A DNA stretch of 64,000 nt, taken from the NCBI RefSeq assembly GCF_002101965.1, contig NZ_LQQA01000030.1, forward strand, positions 1 through 64,000, given 5' to 3'. A program made the translations under genes and the position numbers. The notes beneath the pieces are model-generated. The model did no database searches. It was not told where the DNA came from and saw only the letters and a list, made by a program, of their open reading frames with translations. The stretch comes from Mycolicibacterium wolinskyi (GTDB lineage: Bacteria > Actinomycetota > Actinomycetes > Mycobacteriales > Mycobacteriaceae). Positions within the stretch are counted from its first letter, which is position 1. Every line of letters starts with the position of its first letter. Shown here piece by piece: positions 34,601 to 42,572 of the stretch.

Positions 34601-36295
34601 ATGGACATTCTGAAGACGATCAGCCTGCGCCGGACGCCACAGGCGCTGGCCGCCAAGCCGGAGCAGGTGCTCAATGCCGCTGGCGGCTACACCTTCTCGG
34701 TCGACGACTGGGCGCGGGTGCACCGCTTCCTGACGATCGGTACCGACGGTGGGACGTATTACACCGCGGACCGCGAACTGACGCGCGACAACGCCGACGT
34801 GGTGTTGCGCGCGGCCGCGATCGATCCGATCGGGCTCGTGAGCCGCATCGTCGAGGTTTCCGAAGCGGGCCGTGCGCCCAAGCAGAACCCGGCGCTGTTC
34901 GCGTTGGCCATCGCGGCCTCGGCGGGCGACGTCGACGGTCGGCGTGCGGCGCTGGCGGCACTGCCGCGGGTCGCGCGCACCGGTACCCACCTGTTTCTGT
35001 TCGCGGGTTACGTCGAGCAGTTCCGTGGCTGGGGTCCGACGCTGCGTCGCGCGGTCAGCCAGTGGTACACCGAGCGGCCGGTCGACGCGCTGGCCTACCA
35101 GCTCGTCAAGTACCGGCAGCGCGGCGGGTGGAGCCACCGCGACATGTTGCGGCTGGCCAGCCCGTCGGGCGTGGTCGATCCGGCCCGGCGCATGGCGTTC
35201 AACTGGGCGGCAGGTAAGGGTCTCGGTGACTACACGGAGACGCCGGTCCGGCTGACCGGCGAGCAGCTGAAGGCCGGGCAGCGCACCGTGGTCCGGCCGG
35301 TTCTGCGTGCCGACGTCGTGCCCGACGAGCTGGCGATCATCGCCGACTTCGAGGATGCGCAGGCGGCGTCGACGGCGGCCCAGTGGGTCGAGATCGTCGG
35401 CCGCGGCCACGGTCTGTCGTGGGAGATGCTGCCCGACGCAGCGCTGGCCGAGCCGGCGGTGTGGGAGGCGCTGATCGCGCGCGGTATGCCGCAGACGGCA
35501 CTGATGCGTCAGCTGCCGCGGCTCACCCGGCTCGGGCTGCTGTCCGGTGCGGTCGGCGAGACCGTGGCCGGCCAGCTGGCCGACGCCGAGCGCCTCAAGA
35601 AGGCTCGGGTGCACCCGGTGAATGTGCTTGTGGCGCAGCGTACCTACGCCTCCGGCCAGGGTGCGCGCGGGCAGGCCACGTGGACGCCCGTCGCGCGGAT
35701 CTCCGATGCGCTCGACGCCGCGTTCTACGCGGCCTACGGCGCGGTGCGACCGGCGAACAAGCGCACGCTGCTGGCGCTCGACATCTCAGGCTCGATGAGC
35801 TCGCGGGTGTCGGGTCTACCGGTGACGTGCCGTGAGGCGTCGGCGGCGCTCGCGATGGTGACCGCGGCGACCGAGCGCCAGCACCGGATCGTCGGCTTCA
35901 CCGCCGGTGCCGGCGGTTGGTCCAGCACGGCGATCACCGAGCTGGACATCAGCCCGCGTCGTCGTCTCGACGATGTGTGCGCGTACACCCAGGCGCTCCC
36001 GATGGGGGCAACGGACTGCGCGCAGCCGATGATCTGGGCGCTCAAGAATCGGGTGAAGGTGGATACGTTCCACATCTACACCGATAACGAGACCTGGTAC
36101 GGGAGCATCCACCCGCACCAGGCGCTGGAGCGGTACCGCCAGAAGATGGGTATCGACGCACGGCTCGTGGTTGTGGCAATGACCGCGACCCGCAACTCGA
36201 TCGCCGATCCGGCCGACCCGCGCCAGCTCGACATCTCCGGGTTCGACTCGGCGGTGCCGACGCTGCTCGCGGATTTCTCGCGCGGCGACATCTGA
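34601..36295 (+). CDS. rsr: Ro60-family RNA-binding protein (TROVE and vWA domains)
   Basis: A 564-residue homologue of animal Ro60 and Deinococcus Rsr. The N-terminal TROVE region is made of helical repeats and includes GGYTFSVDDWARVHRFLTIG and ALAYQLVKYRQRGGWSHRDM, forming the ring that binds misfolded RNA and Y RNA. The C-terminal von Willebrand factor A domain has the metal site LALDISGSMSSRV. Ro proteins work in RNA quality control; in Deinococcus a Y RNA tethers Rsr to PNPase. GAAAGGAG lies 8 nt before ATG 34601. The two Y-RNA-like elements immediately upstream support the assignment strongly. A terminator follows 6 nt after the stop. Confidence 0.93.
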   Translation: MDILKTISLRRTPQALAAKPEQVLNAAGGYTFSVDDWARVHRFLTIGTDGGTYYTADRELTRDNADVVLRAAAIDPIGLVSRIVEVSEAGRAPKQNPALFALAIAASAGDVDGRRAALAALPRVARTGTHLFLFAGYVEQFRGWGPTLRRAVSQWYTERPVDALAYQLVKYRQRGGWSHRDMLRLASPSGVVDPARRMAFNWAAGKGLGDYTETPVRLTGEQLKAGQRTVVRPVLRADVVPDELAIIADFEDAQAASTAAQWVEIVGRGHGLSWEMLPDAALAEPAVWEALIARGMPQTALMRQLPRLTRLGLLSGAVGETVAGQLADAERLKKARVHPVNVLVAQRTYASGQGARGQATWTPVARISDALDAAFYAAYGAVRPANKRTLLALDISGSMSSRVSGLPVTCREASAALAMVTAATERQHRIVGFTAGAGGWSSTAITELDISPRRRLDDVCAYTQALPMGATDCAQPMIWALKNRVKVDTFHIYTDNETWYGSIHPHQALERYRQKMGIDARLVVVAMTATRNSIADPADPRQLDISGFDSAVPTLLADFSRGDI

Positions 36296-36301
36296 CGGCG
36301 G

Positions 36302-36341
36302 AGGCCGGGGGTGATGGTCATTCGACCGTCAGCCCCGGCCT
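36302..36341. terminator. Bidirectional hairpin terminator
   Basis: Arms 36302-36310 (AGGCCGGGG) and 36333-36341 pair perfectly. The inner part continues as TGATGGTC/GACCGTCA with one G-U pair, leaving the loop ATTC. It lies between the convergent rsr and the next minus-strand gene. There is only a short T content after it. Confidence 0.75.
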
Positions 36342-36347
36342 TCCTGG

Positions 36348-36896
36348 TTATTCGGGATTACACAGTTTCCAGGACTCGTCTTCACGCTTGAGCTTGAAGG
36401 TCTTCGTCGGTGCCGGCGGCCGCGTCACTTCGACCGTGGCTTCGTCGCCGGACACGGTGATCGATTCGATGTTCACCGGGCGGCGGCTGGCCGGTTCGAT
36501 CGGCCCGCCGTTGTCGAGATCGCCCTCGAATCCCTCGGTGAACTCGGCAGCTTCCGCCCGGCACATCAACGTCACCATCTTCTCGGTATCGGCAGTGTCG
36601 GAGGCTTCGGCGAATTCGTTGACCGCGGCACGGATCTGGGCGAGTCGCTGCTCACTCTGGTGGTGGCGGAAACCGAGGAATCCGCCGACGCCCGCGACGA
36701 GCATCACCACCACCACTGCGGTCAAAATCCATTTGCGCCGTGAGCGTTTCGGTGGCTGCCATCCGTACGGTGGACCCGGCGGTGGCCCCCATTGAGGCGG
36801 TTGCGGTGGCTGCGGCGGCGGGCCCCACCCGGGTGGAGAGCCCCAGCCGGGTTGCGGGGACTGGGGGACGGGCGGCCAGGGTCCGGGATAGCTCAC
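36348..36896 (-). CDS. Pro/Gly/Trp-rich membrane protein with small extracellular domain
   Basis: A 182-residue protein. Residues 1-48 are a cytoplasmic tail of Pro, Gly, Trp and Gln repeats (PPGWGPPPQPPQPPQW). One transmembrane helix, about 54-77, follows a KRSRRK stop. The outer ~100 residues have the shape of NTF2-like/DUF4878 domains, with one Cys in MCRAEAAEF and another near the end (LCNPE) that could form a disulfide. Start GTG 36896. Many mycobacterial proteins share this plan; no function is assigned. It lies before the SUKH-like gene in a run of minus-strand genes. Confidence 0.7.
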   Translation of the reverse strand: MSYPGPWPPVPQSPQPGWGSPPGWGPPPQPPQPPQWGPPPGPPYGWQPPKRSRRKWILTAVVVVMLVAGVGGFLGFRHHQSEQRLAQIRAAVNEFAEASDTADTEKMVTLMCRAEAAEFTEGFEGDLDNGGPIEPASRRPVNIESITVSGDEATVEVTRPPAPTKTFKLKREDESWKLCNPE

Positions 36897-36905
36897 TGCG
36901 CACCC

Positions 36906-37622
36906 CTAGAGCGGTAGGTTCATGAACTGGTCGAGCGCTTCTCCGAACGGCTTCACCTCGAAGTCGGGCTCGAAATATGTGATGGCAAGGCCGGCAGGCA
37001 GATCCGGTGAGGTGCACAGGCTCGCATCCGACCCGCCCTCGGTCACGAACAGCAGCCGCTGCGTGCCGGGGAACACGTAATCGTCCTCTTCCCATTCCAG
37101 GATGTCGTTGCTGTCTGGGTCACCCCATCGCGCGGCCAGGGTCGTCATGTGGCGTGGTGCGATCAACCCGCACGACTCGCCGTCCCACGTCGTGAAGCCG
37201 GCGTGGGTCTGCCGCAAGAATTCGCGCGCCGGCTCCGGCAGCGACTCGAAGTACGGCGGTGCGGTGGCGCCGAACGTTCGTGGGTCTTCACCGACCCACA
37301 CCGCGAGCTCGCCTTCCTCGGTGCGCAGTACGTAGTCGAGTGAGGGCGCATCCAGCCAATCGTGTTTGGCCGCCCGAACGTCGACCAGCTGGCTGTGCAA
37401 CGCGTCGGCGAATCGCGGGATGAGATCGAGGAACTCGGCGTCCCATCGCTGCACCGCGATGCGTTTGCGTTCGTCGGGATCGGCCGCTTCGACAACAGGC
37501 CACCACGATTCGGGTACCGCCGTGCGGGTCTGCGCGCTCGGCGTCAGGATGCTGATGGGCTTGGTGTCCCAACTCGCTGCGGCGGCAAGGGCCGCCTCGT
37601 CGATACCGGCCATCTCAGGCAA
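36906..37622 (-). CDS. SUKH/SMI1-like protein, probable nuclease immunity
   Basis: A 238-residue (or 235) acidic cytoplasmic protein. The central sequence LPEPAREFLRQTHAGFTTWD and a following segment with Trp and acidic residues (LEWEEDDYVFPGTQRLLFVT) resemble the SMI1/KNR4 (SUKH) fold, a common immunity family in polymorphic toxin systems. The similarity is weak and the call is from pattern and context. It starts at TTG 37622 or ATG 37613, 15-25 nt after the stop of a secreted HNH nuclease gene. This is the expected toxin-then-immunity order. Confidence 0.5.
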   Translation of the reverse strand: MPEMAGIDEAALAAAASWDTKPISILTPSAQTRTAVPESWWPVVEAADPDERKRIAVQRWDAEFLDLIPRFADALHSQLVDVRAAKHDWLDAPSLDYVLRTEEGELAVWVGEDPRTFGATAPPYFESLPEPAREFLRQTHAGFTTWDGESCGLIAPRHMTTLAARWGDPDSNDILEWEEDDYVFPGTQRLLFVTEGGSDASLCTSPDLPAGLAITYFEPDFEVKPFGEALDQFMNLPL

Positions 37623-37637
37623 AACCGTCCTCGTCGC

Positions 37638-38519
37638 TCATGGGTTGGGCAATTGACTGTCGGCCAATTGGGCGATCATGTCCGTCAGTTCGCGGCGTTT
37701 GCGGTCCTGCAGCGCGACCTGCTCTTTCTGCCAGTCCGGGTCGACGTCCTGCATGTCCGCGGCTGATTTGGAGTTCTTGTTCCTGGTGTTGACCTCCGAC
37801 GGTAACCACTGCAGGTTCGACGCGGCGTTGAGCACTTCCCACATGTTCTCGGGTGTCAGTTCCAAGAACCTGGGCAGGTAGAGGATTTCCACCTTGGGAA
37901 CGATGTGGTCGGCCGATACGGCCGGGGCACCGTTGGGTTTCGAGCCGACGGTGTATCCGGACGGATGGCTGTCGCCGACGCTGGGACGCCGCTCGCCCTG
38001 TAGCGGCACGTTGGGGTACGGCTTCAGCGGCGTGACCTGGTTCTTGACGACGTCCCACACCGGCCGCAGCGCGTGGTCTTTCGGAACGGTGACCCGGCCG
38101 TCGCCGAGCTTGACCGGCGGCGTGGGTGACGTCCACTGCGGACGGGCGGCGGCCGCGGCCTTGCCGAGGTCGCTGAGGACCGTGGGTTTGAGGGCCTTCG
38201 GCGCGGGGCCGTTGTCGCGGAGTTTGCCGATGGCGAGCTGACAGGCCTGCAGGCTCGCGACCAGGGCGTCCTTCTCGGCGTTGAGCTGATCGGCCTCGCG
38301 GTTGTACGGGATGACGATCTCGGGCGGCCCGGGCCCGCCGCCGCGCGCGTTGTGCTCGGCGATCCTGGCTTGATTGTCGTCCAGGGCGGCGACCTGGGCG
38401 GGGCACCCTTGGCCGTCGGCGCGAGCGAGCGCCGGCTGACCGAGGCCGGATACCAGCGCTATGAGGAGTACGAGGACCGCAAGGACTGCGGGGCAGCGTC
38501 GGCGTGTCATCACCGTCAT
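37638..38519 (-). CDS. Secreted HNH endonuclease, putative toxin
   Basis: A 293-residue protein starting at ATG 38519 (GGGAGAC upstream). A signal peptide (residues 1-35) ends near ARA/DGQG. The middle is an exported stalk with paired Cys (GCPAQ and QACQL). The C-terminus is an HNH nuclease: ADHIVPKVEIL with Asp204 and His205, LQWLPSEVNTRNKN with the conserved Asn, and a basic helix after it. HNH toxins cut DNA or RNA. The immediately downstream gene is SUKH-like, as in toxin-immunity pairs. The upstream in-frame ATG 38663 would lack a signal peptide at its start and is rejected. Confidence 0.72.
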   Translation of the reverse strand: MTVMTRRRCPAVLAVLVLLIALVSGLGQPALARADGQGCPAQVAALDDNQARIAEHNARGGGPGPPEIVIPYNREADQLNAEKDALVASLQACQLAIGKLRDNGPAPKALKPTVLSDLGKAAAAARPQWTSPTPPVKLGDGRVTVPKDHALRPVWDVVKNQVTPLKPYPNVPLQGERRPSVGDSHPSGYTVGSKPNGAPAVSADHIVPKVEILYLPRFLELTPENMWEVLNAASNLQWLPSEVNTRNKNSKSAADMQDVDPDWQKEQVALQDRKRRELTDMIAQLADSQLPNP

Positions 38520-38731
38520 GTCTGTCTCCCACCAGGGGCGCCGAGACGTCGGATTCGGACGTAGAAACCGATCGTAAGACCGCTCAGGAAGCCGCTGATG
38601 CACCAAATTCGGAGGGCAGATATAGGGCTCGAAATCGTGAGATTCCGCATCAAGACGAGCCACAATCGAGAGTAAGCGCCGTCACACCGGTAACCTCGGC
38701 TCTGGAGTATCAGCCAGAACGGGGGATCGAT

Positions 38732-39949
38732 ATGGACCTCGTGCTCGGCCTCGCGATGACGTCGAGAGCCGTCCGGTGGGTGCTCGTCGACGGAACGACG
38801 GGCGAGGGCGATCCCGTCGACCGCGGTGCGATCACGATCGACGATGTCGCGACGTACGACCCAGCGGGTCTGCTGAAGGGCTTGGTCGAAGACACCGAAG
38901 CCGCGGGCAACCGCATCCACGCAATCGGTGTCACCTGGACCGCTGACGCCGCGCCGCTGGCCGGCCATGTCCTGCAGTCGCTGGAGGACCGCGGGTTCGG
39001 CAACGTCGTCGCAGTCTCGGAGGTCGAGGCCGCAGGCGTCCTGGCCGGCGGTATCGCCGAGATCGCGGGCTACGACGAGATCGCGGTGTGCATCATCGAA
39101 TCGGATGCCGCAGTCGCGGCAACCGTCACACCCGACGCGGTCTCGGCGGACCGGATTGACCGGTCTCCGCAGGACACAACAGCCGCCGAGCTGATCGAAA
39201 ACATCAAGGCCGTACTCGAAGAGTCCACCGGCGGGCACACCGACGCGATCTTCGTGCTCGGCTCCGATTGCGACGAGGCGATCGTCGCGGCGCTCACCGA
39301 CATGGCGACCGTTCCCGTCATCTCCGCCGCCGAATCCGATCTGGCCTATGCGCGTGGCGCGGGCCTGGCCGCGGCGCTCGCGGTGAACACGCCTGCCGAT
39401 ACGACGCGGTCCAGGTGGGGCCTGCACCTGACGAAGGTCGGCGCGCTGACCTCGGTCCTCGCCGCCGCCGTGGTGACCTTCGTCGTCGCCACGTCGGCCG
39501 CGGTCGGCATCAAGCTGCATCCCGGCGCGGTGGCGCCGTCGGCCGAGGTCGCCAACATCAGCGAACCCGCGCCCGCTGCGCGCCCGGCGCCGGCTCCGAA
39601 GGCCGTCCCCAAACCCGCGCCGCCTGCCGCGAAGCCACCTGCCCGGCCCGCGGCGAAACCGCCCGCGCCCGAGCCCGCGGCACCGGCGCCCGCTGCTGAG
39701 CCGGCGGCACCGGCGCCCGCTCCTGCCCCGGTGGCCGAGGTCGACAATGCGCCCGCCTACTCGCCGCCCGAGTACGTGCCGCCCGCACCAGCGCCGGAAC
39801 CGGTGTACGTGCCACCGCCACCCCCACCGGCGTTCGTGCCGCCGCCTGCCCCACCGCCGGTGACCTACCCGCAACCACGGTTGCGCGACCGCATCATCGA
39901 GCGCATCCCGATCATCAACCGGTTCCACGAGCCGAAGCCGTGGGGTTGA
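38732..39949 (+). CDS. DUF7159-like membrane protein with Pro/Ala-rich tail
   Basis: A 405-residue paralogue of the gene at 28347. The N-domain starts MDLVLGLAMTSRAVRWVLVD, ASKHA-like; a second segment FVLGSDCDEAIVAALTDM and AAESDLAYARGAGLAAAL resembles the C-subdomain. One transmembrane helix lies near 235-260. The rest is an exported Pro/Ala/Lys tail ending in a well-conserved short motif (RLRDRIIERIPIINRF). Start ATG 38732 has GGGGGAT upstream; the upstream in-frame extension is not supported. It is divergent from the HNH nuclease gene. Confidence 0.75.
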   Translation: MDLVLGLAMTSRAVRWVLVDGTTGEGDPVDRGAITIDDVATYDPAGLLKGLVEDTEAAGNRIHAIGVTWTADAAPLAGHVLQSLEDRGFGNVVAVSEVEAAGVLAGGIAEIAGYDEIAVCIIESDAAVAATVTPDAVSADRIDRSPQDTTAAELIENIKAVLEESTGGHTDAIFVLGSDCDEAIVAALTDMATVPVISAAESDLAYARGAGLAAALAVNTPADTTRSRWGLHLTKVGALTSVLAAAVVTFVVATSAAVGIKLHPGAVAPSAEVANISEPAPAARPAPAPKAVPKPAPPAAKPPARPAAKPPAPEPAAPAPAAEPAAPAPAPAPVAEVDNAPAYSPPEYVPPAPAPEPVYVPPPPPPAFVPPPAPPPVTYPQPRLRDRIIERIPIINRFHEPKPWG

Positions 39950-39970
39950 GCATCCGACTGTGCGCTCACG

Positions 39971-40035
39971 CACTCGACCGTGCGCTGAGGTCGGCGAAAT
40001 CGCGCCGGTGTCGCCCCCACCGCACACTCGCGAAG
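39971..40035. terminator. Degenerate inverted repeat between convergent genes
   Basis: GTGCGCTGAGG at 39980-39990 pairs at 9 of 11 positions with CCCCACCGCAC at 40016-40026, and flanks carry further TCG-rich matches. The arms resemble those of the 11924-11994 repeat (shared TGCGCTGAGG core). It lies between convergent genes, as the first copy does. Confidence 0.35.
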
Positions 40036-40044
40036 GGGTGACAC

Positions 40045-42009
40045 CTACCTCGCCAACCGAGCCTGCTCGGCGCGCACCATCTCATCCTGATGCGGCGGCG
40101 CCTCGTCAGGGCGTTGTGCGAGCCGGCGAATCGGCTCGTCGATACTGCCGCGTGCCAGCAGCCGGTGCACCCGCACCGTGTGGAGTTCACTGATGCGCTG
40201 TGTTCGCCCGATCACTCGCTGCTCGGCTCGCGGCTCCCACTGCGGCTCGGCGATCACGAACACCGCGGGTACCGTCAACCGCCGCAGATCGAGAGGCCCG
40301 GCGTCGATGTGCGCCAGCAGCGTCGCGGGACCGCGATCGACCGCGAACGCGTCGACCGTGGCCTGGCGATCCGGCACGGAATCGTCGAGCGGCCCGAACA
40401 TATTGCCCGGCAACGCCTTCCGGATCACATCGAGCACCGCCGGGAAGTGCGAGAAGAGCACGACGTGTGCTCCGTCGATGTGTGCCTCGTTGGTGAGCTC
40501 GATCAGCCGGTCCAGTTTGGCGCCCGGCGCCGGCGCCCCGGACGGCCAGGCGGCCTGGCGGATCGCGGTGAAATTCCCGCTCGACACCGCACGCCGGTAG
40601 CGGTCCCGGTCGGCGCTGGTGAGGCGCACCCACTCCTCGGTCGAAATACGCTGTGGCAGTTCGTCGATCACGTCGTGGAAGTCGCGGCGCAGATACACCC
40701 GGTCCACTGCCCGCCGGAACGCCACCGAGCCCTGCGCACCCGTCGCCGGCGTCACCTCGCCGGCGACGTCGGGCTGTAGAAAGTCGGCGAGGTGGCGGAA
40801 TCCCTCGATCCGGTTGTGCATCGCGACGCCGGACAGGAACAGAACCCGGTCGTCGGAGGTCAAGACATTGCGCACGGCGCGGGCACGGTCGGATTTGGGG
40901 TCACGCAGTAGATGCGCTTCGTCGACGATCACCAGCCCGGGCCGTTCTGGCAGGGTGATCCGTCTCAGCATGTCGAAAGTGACGATGGCCAAGCCGCCCT
41001 TGTCTTTCCATTCGGCCAAGCGGGCTTCGCGCTGGCTGCCGCGAATTTCGATCGGGGTCAGTGCGGTGTGCTTCGCAGTCTCGTCGGCCCAGTGGATGCT
41101 CGCGTTGGCCGGGCAGATCACGAGCGTGTGGCGCATCTTGTCGGCGGCCGCCAGATGCGCGGCGACGGCGAGGGCCTGAATGCTCTTGCCGAGACCCAGC
41201 TCATCACAGAGCAGAACCCGCCGGCGTGCCACCGCGTACTGGGCGCCGAACAACTGGTAGTCGCGCAGCTCGGTCCGCAGCAGTGACCGGTCCAGGCCCG
41301 TTCGTTCGACTTGCACGGCGACGCTCGCACCGACGAAACCTTGTGACGCGTCCACATCAGTTGTCCCCGACGAGAATTCACCGAGAAGCCGGTCGACGGT
41401 CGCGGCGTCGCGTCGGTACGCGATCCAGCTGTCGGGCTCGGGCCTGCGGGCGTCCTCGATCCGGTCGATGAGCTCTGCGACCTTGTTGACCAGTGGATCG
41501 GGCGCGACCGGTGGGGCGTCGTCGCGTCGGCGCCGTCCGGATCCGTTCTGCATTCCGACGCGTGCCCGCAACCGGGGGAGTAGCCGCCGGAGCTGTTTGA
41601 CGGGTGTATCCGCGCGGATGAGGACCATCAGGTTGGTCAGCAGCGCGGTGTCGGCCTCAGATTCCCGGTCCAGCCTGGGTCGGGTGGTCGAGCGGATGTG
41701 GTCGGCCTTGGCCTGGGCCGCGGACTGAACGGCCTGCGCGGTCGCGATGTCGACACCGGGAACCTGGGTCAGGATGTGCGGCGCGACGCCGTAGATGTCA
41801 GCGACCGTGCGGTACTGCGAATTGATCAGCGCGCTGATACGGGCCCCGCGCGGAAGATAGGGGCGCAGGCTCTCGACCGGCGCCGATTTCAGCGCCTGGT
41901 CGACGACGACATCGGTGTTGGACCGGACGCTCGCGGCGATCTCCGCGCGGAGCTTGCCCATGTCGGCGAGCAGGCCATCGGCTCGCCGCACGAGGTCTGC
42001 GCGGTCCAT
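40045..42009 (-). CDS. SNF2-family ATPase/helicase-like protein
   Basis: A 654-residue protein. The N-terminal ~230 residues contain helix-hairpin-helix-like segments (YGVAPHILTQVPGVDIATAQ). The SNF2 ATPase follows: motif I DELGLGKSIQALAVA, motif II VDEAHLLRD, motif III LFLSGVAMHNR, and C-terminal motif VI region EQRVIGRTQRISELHTVRVH. The usual SNF2 motif V is less clear, so the second half is divergent. It probably remodels DNA-protein complexes or nucleic acids. The last residues overlap no other gene. It is divergent from the DUF1801 gene. Confidence 0.82.
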   Translation of the reverse strand: MDRADLVRRADGLLADMGKLRAEIAASVRSNTDVVVDQALKSAPVESLRPYLPRGARISALINSQYRTVADIYGVAPHILTQVPGVDIATAQAVQSAAQAKADHIRSTTRPRLDRESEADTALLTNLMVLIRADTPVKQLRRLLPRLRARVGMQNGSGRRRRDDAPPVAPDPLVNKVAELIDRIEDARRPEPDSWIAYRRDAATVDRLLGEFSSGTTDVDASQGFVGASVAVQVERTGLDRSLLRTELRDYQLFGAQYAVARRRVLLCDELGLGKSIQALAVAAHLAAADKMRHTLVICPANASIHWADETAKHTALTPIEIRGSQREARLAEWKDKGGLAIVTFDMLRRITLPERPGLVIVDEAHLLRDPKSDRARAVRNVLTSDDRVLFLSGVAMHNRIEGFRHLADFLQPDVAGEVTPATGAQGSVAFRRAVDRVYLRRDFHDVIDELPQRISTEEWVRLTSADRDRYRRAVSSGNFTAIRQAAWPSGAPAPGAKLDRLIELTNEAHIDGAHVVLFSHFPAVLDVIRKALPGNMFGPLDDSVPDRQATVDAFAVDRGPATLLAHIDAGPLDLRRLTVPAVFVIAEPQWEPRAEQRVIGRTQRISELHTVRVHRLLARGSIDEPIRRLAQRPDEAPPHQDEMVRAEQARLAR

Positions 42010-42130
42010 GACTGTCGATCATCTCATCTCGCGGTGATCGCCGGGGCCGCGAATTCCGCCGGGACGGGCTGCTCAGGAACTGTTGCACAGCGACCTCGTG
42101 TTTGCGGTGCACGCTGAGTAGCGTGGTGTG

Positions 42131-42499
42131 ATGAGTGACAGCCGGTCAGCTGAGTTCTTGGCCGGCCTGCCCGCTGACACTCGCCCGATCGCCGAGCGTC
42201 TCATATCCACAATTGCCGGACACGCGCCGTTCGACGTTGCCGTCAAGTGGCGGCAGTTGACGTTCACGGTCGATGGGGACTTCGACCACTGGGTGTGCGC
42301 TGTCGCCGCCACCAAGCGGCAGGTGCATCTGGCGTTTCATTTCGGCAGCCTGTTGCGCGAGCCCAGCACCGGGTTCGAACCGTCGGAATCGAAGTACGTG
42401 AGAAAACTACGGTATCGCTCGGTCGAGGACGTGGACGAAGCCGTTGTGCGCGAGCTGATCAGCCAAGCGCTTGAGGAATTGCCCCGATTCAAGGGTTGA
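42131..42499 (+). CDS. DUF1801 family protein
   Basis: A 122-residue cytoplasmic protein of the YdhG/YobT-like DUF1801 family. The pattern is an N-terminal helix with FLAGLPADTRPIAERLISTI, KWRQLTF, VHLAFHFGS and a final RYRSVEDVDEAVVRELI. ATG 42131 is preferred; GTG 42128 directly before it is in frame. Proteins of this fold have unknown biochemical function. The gene stands alone, divergent from the SNF2 gene and convergent with the pseudokinase-fusion gene. Confidence 0.75.
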   Translation: MSDSRSAEFLAGLPADTRPIAERLISTIAGHAPFDVAVKWRQLTFTVDGDFDHWVCAVAATKRQVHLAFHFGSLLREPSTGFEPSESKYVRKLRYRSVEDVDEAVVRELISQALEELPRFKG

Positions 42500-42572
42500 C
42501 GTGCCTCGAGGTCAACGAAAAGGTCGATGCGCCAGCTGAATTCCGACCATTGTGTCGGTCTCGGCGCGCGGC

